DNA of 64,000 nt, taken from assembly GCF_024198175.1 (NCBI RefSeq), contig NZ_JAJVKV010000017.1, positions 1 to 64,000 of the forward strand, written 5' to 3'. The translations under genes and the position numbers were made by a program. The notes below the pieces were generated by a model. It did not search any database. It saw only the letters and a list, made by a program, of their open reading frames with translations, and was not told the DNA's origin. Positions 31,701 to 40,436 of the stretch are shown in pieces (within the stretch, counting starts at the first letter, position 1; each line of letters opens with the position of its first letter). The DNA is from Pyxidicoccus xibeiensis (GTDB lineage Bacteria; Myxococcota; Myxococcia; Myxococcales; Myxococcaceae).

Positions 31701-31884
31701 CCGCGACGTGGGGGGACAGGTGTCGCGCCTGGCCGCCTCCACCGAGCCGGAGGAAGACCCGCTTCCGTCCCATGCAGGCAACGGGGCCCGGGCCGGCGGC
31801 GGGGCCGCACCCGCGGCGGCCGTGGCGCCCACTCCGATGCCGGCGGCCGGCGCGTCCAAGGCGCGCAAGGTCGGCTACCTGTAG
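28762..31884 (+). CDS. sgmX: TPR protein SgmX, polar activator of type IV pili
   Basis: A 1040-residue cytoplasmic protein. The N-terminal TPR array covers about 5-290 (KGAYDKAIKEYQKVLEVDP and repeats). A Pro/Ala linker (293-338) is followed by more TPR-like helices (339-440), a strongly acidic disordered stretch (450-735), one TPR-like segment (740-790), and a C-terminal TPR domain (about 847-1000; DTHYDLGIAYKEMGLLDDAL). In M. xanthus SgmX is brought to the leading pole by MglA-GTP and stimulates pilus formation there; the C-terminal TPRs bind MglA. The name rests on architecture and on the remembered order efp-accB-accC-sgmX. Confidence 0.85.
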   Translation: MDKNKIIEGAAKLVAKGAYDKAIKEYQKVLEVDPKDIRVLQKMGELYQKKNDNAQAAHFFTKVAESYSSDGFFLKAVALYKQVLKLNPNLLEVNLKLAELHQQLGLMSEAMAYFQIVANHYDKAGDTKASLDTLKKMVDLDPENVASKIKLAELYARENMTREAAQEFKRAAEYLKRNARADDWLRVAERLSSLEPENLPLAKELATSYLQRGDQKRALAKLQVCFKADGRDVETLTLLAQAFQGLGQTSKTVSVYKELAKIHQERGRVTESEAVWTQIEVLDPQDPDLMARRAPVAAPAPMPAQAAPQPAQAPQPRAAAPQPAQAPAPVQPPPPQPQGGMGREQLSKLLTETDVYVKYGLHDKALEHLRKVFSVDPENLDAHEKAYQIYVASGNAAQASEQLLNVLRLCTRAADSVRAQPYLATILQENPAHPEVPAFLSVLRTDGPVAVAPTAAVVESVGEDAILVDSSDDEILVAPPPEDALLHPPGDELALTTLPSGDSDEVIEEDGDDSTVVSEESLVGEPLSGESIVYESPSPEDLAAEAADETLVAEDEGLVLADEPGLEQVEDEPLVSSDDDDEATSAWSLEDETLSGEATATSMDALALGDDDDPPPTMIRAPTRALLQEAAPDTRQLPALQEEAELELEDVPTRVGIAPLDASMLEQDEAEFTALGDEEQEEPTASHAVVAPLDDEPVYEEPEPEVSQVEDADEAPYAEAEAVSDVEPSDEPGEEPAAEECDEASFFLDQGLLEEAREILETVMIAFPGHVRAGELMARLEALEAGGGAEQAEAPAEPLYVPAVQPVLEAEQEPTGERDAFDLAAELAGEIDNLGDDSASAPPAEEDFQYSVEEVFSEFKKGLAKVVKPEDVDTHYDLGIAYKEMGLLDDALHEFDVARQGCVGTKRELDCITMMGMLQLLRGDALAAVEVFREGLTNAYVAGEPAKALGFELATAYEAAGEPGKALYHYQRVAALDGKYRDVGGQVSRLAASTEPEEDPLPSHAGNGARAGGGAAPAAAVAPTPMPAAGASKARKVGYL

Positions 31885-31908
31885 TCCACCCCGAGGTTCG
31901 GCGAGCCC

Positions 31909-32853
31909 ATGACGACCTACCTCGACTTCTTCGAGCTGACCCAGGAGCCCTTCTCCAACGCTCCGGTGAGCCGCTTCTATTACAACTCCGCGCAGCACTC
32001 GCAGGCGCTCACCCGGCTGATGCACGCCGTGAGCTACATGAAGGGCCTGTCCATCCTCATCGGCGACATCGGCGCGGGCAAGACGACGCTGGCGCGCCGC
32101 ATGCTCGACTCGCTGCCCGAGTCCGAGTACGAGGCCGCGCTGCTGGTCATCATCCACTCCGGCATCACCGCCAACTGGCTCTTGCGGCGCATCGCCCTGC
32201 AGCTGGGCGTGGAGAACCCGGCACAGGAGAAGCTGGCGCTGCTGTCGCAGCTGTACCAGCGCCTGCTGCAGATCTACGAGTCCGGCAAGAAGGCCGTCGT
32301 CCTCATCGACGAGGCGCAGATGCTGGAGACGCGCGAGCTGATGGAGGAGTTCCGGGGGCTGCTCAACCTGGAAGTGCCGGAGCGCAAGCTCATCTCCTTC
32401 GTCTTCTTCGGGCTGCCGGAAATCGAGAAGAACCTCAAGCTGGACCCGCCGCTCGCGCAGCGGGTGGCCATGCGCTACAAGCTGGAGCCCTTCACCGCCG
32501 AGTCCACCGAGGCGTATGTGAAGCACCGCCTCCGGCTCGCGGGCTGCCCGCGCATGCCGTTCTCGCCCGACGCGCTGCTGGCGGTGCACCAGCACTCGTC
32601 CGGCTCGCCGCGCGTCATCAACACGCTGTGCGACAATGCCCTCTTCGAGGCCTTCCTGGCGCGCCAGGAGACTGTCTCGGCCGAGCTGGTGCACCGCATC
32701 GGGAAGAACCTGGGCCTGCAGGGCATCAACACGCCCGCCCAGGAAGCAGGCGAGCGGGCAGGCGCCTCCGTCACGGCCCTCCCCCGGACGTCCAATAGCA
32801 AGGTGGATCTGGCGGAGATCGACCGCTACCTCGAAGGGCTGGGTAAGCTGTAG
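31909..32853 (+). CDS. ExeA/GspA-type AAA ATPase
   Basis: A 314-residue ATPase of the ExeA-like group. It begins YLDFFELTQEPFSNAPVSRF, the usual lead-in for this group, with Walker A GDIGAGKTT (about 53-61), Walker B VVLIDEAQML and a C-terminal winged-helix-like region (SPRVINTLCDNALFEAF). ExeA proteins assist assembly of secretion complexes through the envelope, but those have a peptidoglycan-binding extension that is absent here. It starts 24 bp after sgmX, so it may be part of the same transcript and process. Confidence 0.82.
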   Translation: MTTYLDFFELTQEPFSNAPVSRFYYNSAQHSQALTRLMHAVSYMKGLSILIGDIGAGKTTLARRMLDSLPESEYEAALLVIIHSGITANWLLRRIALQLGVENPAQEKLALLSQLYQRLLQIYESGKKAVVLIDEAQMLETRELMEEFRGLLNLEVPERKLISFVFFGLPEIEKNLKLDPPLAQRVAMRYKLEPFTAESTEAYVKHRLRLAGCPRMPFSPDALLAVHQHSSGSPRVINTLCDNALFEAFLARQETVSAELVHRIGKNLGLQGINTPAQEAGERAGASVTALPRTSNSKVDLAEIDRYLEGLGKL

Positions 32854-32858
32854 CGGCT

Positions 32859-35800
32859 TTGGCCTCCCCGAGCCGCAACGGTCCGCGCACGGCGCTCCTG
32901 CTGGTGCTCCTCGTCCTGTCGGGGAGCGTCATGCTGTTGCGCATGGAGGCCTCGTGGGAGGTGGCCTGCACGCTGGCGCGGCGCAACCTGCCGGACGTGC
33001 TCGGGCTGGACGTGGGCATCGGCCGCTGTGAGCTGGACCCGCTCGGCTCGCGCGTGCTGGTGCACGGCTTCTCGCTCTTCCTGCCGGGCACGGACACGCC
33101 GCTGGTGGCGGCGGACACGGCGGAGGTGCAGCTCGGCTTCCTGCGGCCGCTCACCGGCCGGCTGACGCTGGCGCTGGTGCGGGCCTCTCGGCCGCGCGTG
33201 ACGCTGGACTTGTCGAAGCCGTCTCCGCCCGAGCCCGGCAAGAAGCCCGCGGGCTGCTTCCTGGACCCGCTGGAGCGGCTGCGGGTGGCGCGGCTGGACA
33301 TCACCGGCGCGGAGCTGCGGCTGGCGCTGCCGGAGGGCCGCCGCGTGGAGGTGGGCGAGCTGGACGTGCGCTGGGTGGAGCGCTGGGGCGTCATCGAGCT
33401 GGACGTGGAGGCGCGCCGCGGGCTGGTGCGGCTGGGGCCGGACGGCCAGGAGCTGGCGCTGGCACAGCTGGCGGTGGCGGGCGCGGTGGACCCGGACGAG
33501 GCGCTGCTGGAGCTGGAGCGCGCGGAGGTGTCGCTGGACGACATCACCACCACCGTGTCCGGCCGCGTGGAGTCCCTGTGCGACCCGCACCTGGCGCTGG
33601 ACGCGCAGGTGTTCCTGCCGCTGCGCACGCTGTCCCAGGCGAAGCTGGTGCCGAAGCCCGCCACCGGCCACCTCTGGACGCGCGTGTCCATCGCCGGCAA
33701 GCCAGCCTCTCCCGCGATTTCTCTGGAGCTGTCCGGCAGCGGGCTGGGCTACGACAGGTTCGGCCCCACCAACCTCACCGCGCGCCTGTCGTACTCGGGA
33801 GACGAGGTCCGCGTGGAGGACGTGGTGGTGCCGGTGGGCGCGGGGAAGGTGCGCGCCGAGGCCCGGCTGGGGCTGACGCCCAACTTCCCGCTGGAGGTGA
33901 CGCTGTCCACGGAGGAGGCGTCGCTGGGGCGCATCCTGGACCGGGCCGGCGTGAAGGGCTCGTGGGTGGACTTCCCGGCCACGCTGGACGCGAAGCTGTC
34001 CGGCAACCTGCTGCCGCGCTTCTCGCTGGCGGGGCCGCTGGACCTGCGCACCGGGCCCTTCGTGCTGGCCACGCGCGCCTACGACGCGCCGGAGGCGGAC
34101 GGGCTCACCATCCTGGAGTTCGACAAGGGCCGCGCCCAGGCGCAGGTGAAGCTGCAGGCGGACCGCGTGTCCTTCAACCAGATCACCGCGGAGTCCGGCC
34201 GCACGCGCGTGCATGGGGACGTGGGCCTGCTCATCGGCGACGGGCTGGGGCTGGACATCCACGGCCACGGCGACCTGGACCTGGCGGACTTCGGCCACAT
34301 CGCCGGCCTGCAGTGGGCGGGGCGGGGGAGCGCCACGTACGCGATTTCGGGCCCCGCGTCGGAGGTCAAGATTGAAGCGGGCCTGTCCATGCGCGACTTC
34401 GTCTTCTGGAACCTCTCGCTGGGGGTGCTGCAGGGGAAGCTGGCGTACTCGGACGGGGTGCTGGGCTTCCCCTCCTTCACCGGCCAGAAGGGGCGCACGC
34501 AGTACTACGGCAAGGCGGGCGTGGAGTTCGGGCGGCTGCTGGGCCTGCGGCTGGAGGTGAATGTCCCGCAGGGGCGTACCGAGGACCTGGTGGACGTGGT
34601 GGCCGGCCTCAGCCCCTCGCTGGGGGTGCTGCAGGGGACGGTGAGCGGCACGGCCACGGGGCGGGTGGAGGTGGACAGCCCGGTGGAGAAGCTCGAGGGG
34701 CTGGTGGCCTTCGACGTGAAGGACACCGCCTACTACGGCCGCCGCCTGGGGGATGGCAGCCTGCGGCTGCGCTTCGTGGACGGCAAGGCGATGGTGCTGG
34801 AGCGCACCGAGCTGAAGGGGCCGCTGGGGCGCACGTGGGCGGATGGGACGTTCTTCTTCGCCGGCGGGCTGGACTACCGCTTCGGCGGGGCCGCCCTGTC
34901 GCTGGCGGAGGTGGTGGGGCCGGAGCTGGCGACGCCCATGGGCATCCAGGGGACGATGGTGATGGACGGCACGGTGTCCGGCACCGCCGACGTGCCGGTG
35001 GTGGACGCCACGCTGAAGGCCCCGAGCGTCAGCTTCGCCGACCGCAACCTGGGCGCCATGAGCCTCACCGGGCAGCTGGTGGGCCGGAACTTCGAGGTGA
35101 AGGGCCAGCCCTTCCAGGACGCCAATGGCCGGGTGCGCATCACCGTCCAGGATGACTGGCCCTACGAGGCGGAGGGCTCGCTGTCGTTGCCGGAAATCCG
35201 GCCGCTGCTGCCGTCGGGGCCGGTGTGGGCCGGCGTCTCCGGGCAGCTCGCCGGCACGGTGAGCGCGAAGGGGCTGTTGCTGGCGCCCGCCGGCTCGCAG
35301 GTGAGTGCCACGGTGGACCGGCTGGTGCTGTCGCGCGACGACCTGCGCGGGGAGAACGCGGGCCCCATCGTCCTGGCCTATGCGGGCGGGCGGCTGGACG
35401 TGCAGCCCTTCCGCTTCACGGGCCAGCACGTGGACCTGTCGCTGGGCGGGTGGATGAGCCCGCGCGGCATGGCCGTCACCCTGCGGGGCGGCGGCGACGT
35501 GCGCCTGCTGGAGTCGATGCTCCCCTCCATGGTGGAGCGCGCCACCGGCCGCGTCACCGTGGACGCGGAGGCCACCGGCACGCTGGAGTCGCCGTCGGTG
35601 GTGGGCATCGTCGAGCTGCTCGACTTGCGGCTGGCGCTGCGGGACTGGCCCGTCAACGTGCGCAACCTGTCCGCGCGCCTGGAGATGACGGGCCAGCGCG
35701 TGCTGCTGGAGCATCTCCAGGCCCAGCTCAACGAGGGCCGGGTGTCCGCGCGCGGTGACGTGCGGCTGGAGCGCTTCCTGCCCCAGCGGCTGGGCCTCAC

Positions 35801-36791
35801 GGTGCAGCTGGACGAGGTGCCCTACCGCCTCACGGAGGACCTGCCGGCCACCTTCTCCGGACTGCTCCAGGTGATTGGCCCGCCGCAGGGCTTCACCGTC
35901 ACGGGCGGGCTGGACATCGTCAAGCTGCGCTACCAGAAGGCGCTGGACGTGGAGTCGCTGCTCAAGTCGCTCCAGAAGCGCAGCCACGTGGTGGCGTCGT
36001 CCTCCACCTCCGCTTCGGGGGAGCCGCAGAAGCCGTGGGTCATCTGGGACGTGAATGTGCACCTGGGCGACGTGCGGGTGGACAACAACCTGGCCAAGGC
36101 CCGCCTGCTGGGCGACCTGCGGCTGACGGGGACGGACCTGCGGCCGGGCCTGCTGGGGCGGATGGAGCTGGCCGAGGGCAGCCAGGCGTTCTTCCGCAAC
36201 AACCCCTTCACCATCAGCCAGGGGCAGCTCGAGTTCCAGGACCCCACCAGCATCGACCCCGTCTTCGAGGTGCAGGCCCAGACGCAGGTGCGCGAGTACG
36301 TGGTGAAGCTGCACGCCTTCGGCAAGCCGGCGGACCCGCAGATCCTCCTCTCCTCGGAGCCGGCGCTGGTAGAGGGGGACATCGTCTCCCTGCTCACCCT
36401 GGGCTTCACCTCGTCGGACCGGGACACGGCGGCCACGGCGAGCGCCGGCCTGGCGGCCGAGGCCCTCTTCAACGTGTCGGGCCTGGACCGGCAGCTCCAG
36501 CGCTTCCTGCCCAGCAACCCGGTGCTGAGGGACTTGTCCCTGCAGATTGCCACCACCTACAACGACGCCACCCGGCAAGCGGAGCCCACCGCACAACTGG
36601 AGTCGAAGTTCCTGAGCGAGCAGCTTAAAATCGGAATGACACAACCGGTGAGCGGACGCGGCACGCGGGCGCGCGCCGAGTACCGCTTCGACGACCGACT
36701 CTCTGCTCAGGCCCAGTGGGACAACGAGAACAGCGAAGCCTCGTTCGGCAACCTCGGGCTCGAGCTGAAGCTCAGCTGGGAGGTCGAGTAG
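32859..36791 (+). CDS. tamB: TamB-like translocation/assembly protein
   Basis: A 1310-residue AsmA/TamB-type protein. An N-terminal membrane anchor (ALLLVLLVLSGSVML, about 12-26) is followed by a long run of beta-strand repeats that form a groove between inner and outer membranes. The C-terminal 200 residues carry the DUF490/TamB domain, with FRNNPFTISQGQLEFQDP, and EGDIVSLLTLGFTS near 1170. Such proteins move phospholipid and assist outer-membrane protein assembly. The start is a TTG five bases after the preceding stop with no clear ribosome site; translation may be coupled. It precedes an Omp85 protein, the usual partner. Confidence 0.9.
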   Translation: MASPSRNGPRTALLLVLLVLSGSVMLLRMEASWEVACTLARRNLPDVLGLDVGIGRCELDPLGSRVLVHGFSLFLPGTDTPLVAADTAEVQLGFLRPLTGRLTLALVRASRPRVTLDLSKPSPPEPGKKPAGCFLDPLERLRVARLDITGAELRLALPEGRRVEVGELDVRWVERWGVIELDVEARRGLVRLGPDGQELALAQLAVAGAVDPDEALLELERAEVSLDDITTTVSGRVESLCDPHLALDAQVFLPLRTLSQAKLVPKPATGHLWTRVSIAGKPASPAISLELSGSGLGYDRFGPTNLTARLSYSGDEVRVEDVVVPVGAGKVRAEARLGLTPNFPLEVTLSTEEASLGRILDRAGVKGSWVDFPATLDAKLSGNLLPRFSLAGPLDLRTGPFVLATRAYDAPEADGLTILEFDKGRAQAQVKLQADRVSFNQITAESGRTRVHGDVGLLIGDGLGLDIHGHGDLDLADFGHIAGLQWAGRGSATYAISGPASEVKIEAGLSMRDFVFWNLSLGVLQGKLAYSDGVLGFPSFTGQKGRTQYYGKAGVEFGRLLGLRLEVNVPQGRTEDLVDVVAGLSPSLGVLQGTVSGTATGRVEVDSPVEKLEGLVAFDVKDTAYYGRRLGDGSLRLRFVDGKAMVLERTELKGPLGRTWADGTFFFAGGLDYRFGGAALSLAEVVGPELATPMGIQGTMVMDGTVSGTADVPVVDATLKAPSVSFADRNLGAMSLTGQLVGRNFEVKGQPFQDANGRVRITVQDDWPYEAEGSLSLPEIRPLLPSGPVWAGVSGQLAGTVSAKGLLLAPAGSQVSATVDRLVLSRDDLRGENAGPIVLAYAGGRLDVQPFRFTGQHVDLSLGGWMSPRGMAVTLRGGGDVRLLESMLPSMVERATGRVTVDAEATGTLESPSVVGIVELLDLRLALRDWPVNVRNLSARLEMTGQRVLLEHLQAQLNEGRVSARGDVRLERFLPQRLGLTVQLDEVPYRLTEDLPATFSGLLQVIGPPQGFTVTGGLDIVKLRYQKALDVESLLKSLQKRSHVVASSSTSASGEPQKPWVIWDVNVHLGDVRVDNNLAKARLLGDLRLTGTDLRPGLLGRMELAEGSQAFFRNNPFTISQGQLEFQDPTSIDPVFEVQAQTQVREYVVKLHAFGKPADPQILLSSEPALVEGDIVSLLTLGFTSSDRDTAATASAGLAAEALFNVSGLDRQLQRFLPSNPVLRDLSLQIATTYNDATRQAEPTAQLESKFLSEQLKIGMTQPVSGRGTRARAEYRFDDRLSAQAQWDNENSEASFGNLGLELKLSWEVE

Positions 36792-36802
36792 CCCGCGCCG
36801 CC

Positions 36803-39800
36803 ATGGCGTGGGTGCTGCTGCTGTGCGTGCTCTGCGCACGCGCGGCGGTGGCGCAGTCCGGCGAGGGCGGCGAGTCCTCGCCCACCGTCGTCGCGGTGGA
36901 GCTGCACCTGCCGGGCGGCGCGGACGCGCAGGGCCTCAGCGGGCTGGTGGCGGTGCGCAAGGGGCAGACGCTGTCGCCGGGCGCCGTGCGGCGCTCGCTG
37001 GAGCAGCTGTGGGCCACGGGCCGCTTCACGGACGTGGTGGCGCGTGCGGTGGACGTCCCCGGCGGAGTCCGGCTGGTGTTCCAGCTGACGCCGGTGGCAC
37101 GGCTGGCGCGGCTGCGCTTCGAGGGCAACGCGGTGCTGTCCGAGGGCGAGCTCATCGACGCGAGCGGCCTGCTGGAGGGCGGGCCGCTGGACGCGGAGGA
37201 GCTGGAGGGCGCGGTGTCCGCCGTCCTCCAGGCGTACCAGCGCAAGGGCTACGACTCCGCGAAGGTGACGGCGCGGCAGGAGCCGGTGACGGACGGCGTG
37301 GCGGTGACGCTCATCGTGGACGAGGGCGTGCCCACGCGGGTGAAGATGGTGACGTTCTCCGGCAGTCCGGGCCTGCCGCTGCCCCGGCTGCTGGAGGTGC
37401 TGGAGCTGCGGCCGGGCGAGGTGTTCGACCGGGCGCGCCTGGACACGGGGCTGGATGGGCTGCGCACGCTGCTGCGCGAGGCGGGGCACTGGCGCGCGCA
37501 GGTGGGCACGCCCGCGGTGCTGGTGGAGGGCAGCGCGGCCTCGGTGGCGGTGCCGCTGGCAGCGGGGCCGCGGTACGAGGTCCGCTTCCACGGCAACCAC
37601 CGCTTCCCTCCGGCGCTGCTGGAGCGGGTGCTGGCACACGACACGGCGGAGTCGCTGGACGAGGTGGTGGCGGGCCGGCTGGCGCGGCGGGTCGAGTCCT
37701 TCTACCGCTACCGGGGCTTCCATGACGTGCGCGTGCGGCCCCGGGACGTGGTGCGTCCGGATGGGGAGCGGGCCGCGCTGGTCTTCGACGTCGAGGAGGG
37801 CCAGTCCCTCAAGGTCACCGAGGTGCGCTTCCACGGCAACGCGGGCCTGGGCTCGGAGCGGCTGCGCACGCTGCTGGTGGACAGGGTGCGCGCGGGCGAG
37901 CCTCGGCAGGACCTGGACCTGCGCCTGCTGGACGACCCGCTGGACGTGGAGGGCCGCCATGGCCCGGAGGTGGGCGAGCTGGAGCCTCCGCCGGACCCGT
38001 CCACGGTGTACGTGGAGGACGCGTGGCTGGAGGCCATGGACGCGATGAACGAGGCGTACCGCGAGGAGGGCTTCCTCTCCGCGGTGGTGACGTTCCGCGG
38101 GCTGACGGTGGACGTGACGGGCCGCACGGCGGTGGCGGACTTCGACGTGGAGGAAGGGCCGCAGGCGCGCGTGGTGGACGTGCGCTTCGAGGGTGTGCCG
38201 AAGGAGGTGCCGCTCCTCGCGGCGAACGCGAAGGTGCGCCGCGGTGACCCGCTGAGCTTCGACAAGGTGGAGGAGGCACGGCAGGCGCTGGAGTACTCGC
38301 TGGCGCAGTGGGGCTACCTCTTCTCGCGCGCCACCACGGAGACGGGCGTCGGCGAGGACGGGCAGGCTGCGACGGTGGTGTTCCGCGCGGACCCGGGGCC
38401 CCAGGTGCGGGTGGGGAAGATACTGGTGCAGGGGCTGACGCGGACGGACCTGGACCTGGTGCTGGGCAACCTGAACCTGGAGGAGGGCAAGCCCGTCGCG
38501 CTGGAGGAGCTGACGGAGGGCCAGCGGCGGCTGGCGCGGCTGGGCGTGTTCCGTCAGGTGGACGTGGCGCTGGCGGACCCCACGCGGCGCGAGGAGACGA
38601 AGGACGTCCTGGTGTCGGTGCAGGAGCGGCCCCGGCTGGATGGCGAGGTGTCCGGTGGCTACTTCCTGGTGGACGGTCCGCGAATCTCCGTGGACGCGGC
38701 CTACCGCAACCTGGACGGGCTGGGGCTGAGCCTGCTGGCGCGCGGGAAGGTGAACTACGCGGGCTGGAGCGCCGAGGCGCTGTCGGAGGACCGGCGCGTT
38801 GCCTGCGACCAGCGCACGCCGGACGGTGGGGTGGCGCCAGGCTGCGATGCGGAGCTGCAGGGGCTTAGCGGGCTGGGCGGCCGGGGCAACCTGGCGCTGG
38901 CACAGCCGCGGCTGTTCTTCCTGCTGCCGCTGGAGGTGGGCGCGCGGTTGGATTTGATTGGCGAGCGCGTGCACCGGCCCTCGTACGTGTCCACGCGCTT
39001 CGCGGCGGCGGCGGCCCTGAACTGGGCGGCGGCCTCGTGGCTCAACCTGTCCCTGTCGTACGAGGTGGAGAACAACCGGCTGCGCTCGCGCGCGGGCGTG
39101 CTGGAGCTGCTGAACCGGGCGGACCAGGAGCGGCTGCGCTATCCCTTCGGAGACTTCACGCTGCACTCGCTGCGGCCGTCGGCCACGCTGGACTTCCGGG
39201 ACGACCCGGCGAATCCGCGGCGCGGGGTGGTGTTCGTCTCCAGCGCGGAGTTCACCCGCGGGTTGAGCGTGAGGCCCACGGACGTGGCGGGCAACCGCGT
39301 GACGGAGTACCCGATTGACGGCGTGAAGCTGTCGAGCAACCTGAGCGGCTACATCCCCCTGGGAAGGCGGGCGAGCGTGGCGCTGTCAGCGCGCGCGGGC
39401 ACCATCATCCCGCTGGAGCCGGAGGCGCAGGCCATCGGCTCGAAGCTGTTCTACCTGGGCGGCTCGTCGAGCCTGCGGGGCTTTCGCGAGGACGGCGTGC
39501 TGCCGGAGGACGTGCGTGGGGTGGTGCGGCAGCGGCTGCAGGACTGCCGGGCGCTGATTACGCCGTCGGGGTGCTCGGCGGAGCTGAAGGCAGTGCTGGC
39601 GGGGCAGGTGCCGGCGAGCCAGGGCGGTGAGCTCTTCACGCTGGGCAAGGCGGAGCTGCGGCTGCCGGCGCTGACGTCGTTGGACTTGGGCCTGTTCTTC
39701 GAGGCGGGCAACCTGTGGCTGGACAGGACGCAGTTCGACCCGGGCCGGCTGCGGTACGCGGCGGGCGCGGGCCTGCGGTACGTGACGCCGGTGGGCCCGC

Positions 39801-39889
39801 TGGCCTTCGACGTGGGCTTCAACCTGGACCCGGACGAGGCGGTGAACGAGGCGACCACGCAGTTCCACTTCAGCATCGGCACGTTCTGA
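36803..39889 (+). CDS. Omp85/TamA-like outer-membrane protein with many POTRA domains
   Basis: A 1028-residue protein. A signal peptide (MAWVLLLCVLCARAAVAQ) is followed by seven regions that read as POTRA repeats to about residue 610, each a strand-helix-helix-strand unit ending in V..VDEG or similar. One (about 340-450) carries an extra insert. The C-terminal barrel begins RLDGEVSGGYFLV and contains DFRDDPANPRRGVVF and LGGSSSLRGFRED (Omp85 motifs). TamA has three POTRAs and BamA five. It begins 12 bp after the TamB-like gene, so the two are an operon. The POTRA count is my reading. Confidence 0.88.
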   Translation: MAWVLLLCVLCARAAVAQSGEGGESSPTVVAVELHLPGGADAQGLSGLVAVRKGQTLSPGAVRRSLEQLWATGRFTDVVARAVDVPGGVRLVFQLTPVARLARLRFEGNAVLSEGELIDASGLLEGGPLDAEELEGAVSAVLQAYQRKGYDSAKVTARQEPVTDGVAVTLIVDEGVPTRVKMVTFSGSPGLPLPRLLEVLELRPGEVFDRARLDTGLDGLRTLLREAGHWRAQVGTPAVLVEGSAASVAVPLAAGPRYEVRFHGNHRFPPALLERVLAHDTAESLDEVVAGRLARRVESFYRYRGFHDVRVRPRDVVRPDGERAALVFDVEEGQSLKVTEVRFHGNAGLGSERLRTLLVDRVRAGEPRQDLDLRLLDDPLDVEGRHGPEVGELEPPPDPSTVYVEDAWLEAMDAMNEAYREEGFLSAVVTFRGLTVDVTGRTAVADFDVEEGPQARVVDVRFEGVPKEVPLLAANAKVRRGDPLSFDKVEEARQALEYSLAQWGYLFSRATTETGVGEDGQAATVVFRADPGPQVRVGKILVQGLTRTDLDLVLGNLNLEEGKPVALEELTEGQRRLARLGVFRQVDVALADPTRREETKDVLVSVQERPRLDGEVSGGYFLVDGPRISVDAAYRNLDGLGLSLLARGKVNYAGWSAEALSEDRRVACDQRTPDGGVAPGCDAELQGLSGLGGRGNLALAQPRLFFLLPLEVGARLDLIGERVHRPSYVSTRFAAAAALNWAAASWLNLSLSYEVENNRLRSRAGVLELLNRADQERLRYPFGDFTLHSLRPSATLDFRDDPANPRRGVVFVSSAEFTRGLSVRPTDVAGNRVTEYPIDGVKLSSNLSGYIPLGRRASVALSARAGTIIPLEPEAQAIGSKLFYLGGSSSLRGFREDGVLPEDVRGVVRQRLQDCRALITPSGCSAELKAVLAGQVPASQGGELFTLGKAELRLPALTSLDLGLFFEAGNLWLDRTQFDPGRLRYAAGAGLRYVTPVGPLAFDVGFNLDPDEAVNEATTQFHFSIGTF

Positions 39890-39899
39890 GGAGGCGAGG

Positions 39900-40421
39900 G
39901 TGCGCATGCGCTGGGCGGGGTGGATGGCGGCTCTGATGGTGCTGGGCCTCGCGGGGGGCTGCCGGCACACGCAGGCGAAGGACGCGAAGCCGGAGCGCCC
40001 GAAGTGGATGCCGCCGGAGGGTGACTGTCCCCGGGGGGCGCTCCTGCAGATGGAGCGGCTGGGGCTGAAGCCGGGGGACAAGGTCCCCGTCATCGTGGAC
40101 GCCATCCAGGACCACCCAGGGCCGGCCCGGTACAACTACAGCTTCGTGATTGCCCTGCCGCGCGAGGAGGGAGAGAAGACGCTGCCCGGGGCGCGCATCG
40201 GCGGGCGGTTGTACGTGACGAAGCACCGCGTGTTCGGGAGGTATGACCGCATCTTCCTGCCGGAGAGCGGGGCGATGTCGGTGCCCTTCTGCGGCATCCT
40301 CCTGGACTCGCGCTGGGACAAGGACGGCGAGGGGCTGATTGCCTATCCCAGCCCGATGAAGGGCTTCTCCGTGGTGCAGGACAACACGGGCGTCATCCAG
40401 GTGGTGGACCGGTACCCGTGA
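39900..40421 (+). CDS. small lipoprotein downstream of the Omp85 gene
   Basis: A 173-residue predicted lipoprotein with signal MRMRWAGWMAALMVLGLAGGC (Cys21). The mature part has two cysteines (EGDCPRG, PFCGILL) that may form a disulfide. It starts 10 bp after the Omp85 stop with a strong site (GAGGAGGCGAGG) before GTG, so it belongs to the tamB-Omp85 operon. No known family is recognised. A role as an accessory of that complex is inferred only from position. An ATG two codons later is an alternative. Confidence 0.78.
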   Translation: MRMRWAGWMAALMVLGLAGGCRHTQAKDAKPERPKWMPPEGDCPRGALLQMERLGLKPGDKVPVIVDAIQDHPGPARYNYSFVIALPREEGEKTLPGARIGGRLYVTKHRVFGRYDRIFLPESGAMSVPFCGILLDSRWDKDGEGLIAYPSPMKGFSVVQDNTGVIQVVDRYP

Positions 40422-40436
40422 GTCTCGGCGGGCAGG

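Noticed and set aside
28726-32694. Long minus-strand open frame opposite sgmX and the ATPase
   Set aside because: Same reason: no domain, biased composition, and the plus strand encodes clear TPR and AAA domains with good starts.
32826-36839. Long minus-strand open frame opposite the TamB-like gene
   Set aside because: Shadow of a GC-rich gene. It reads as His/Arg/Gln/Leu-rich with no recognisable fold.
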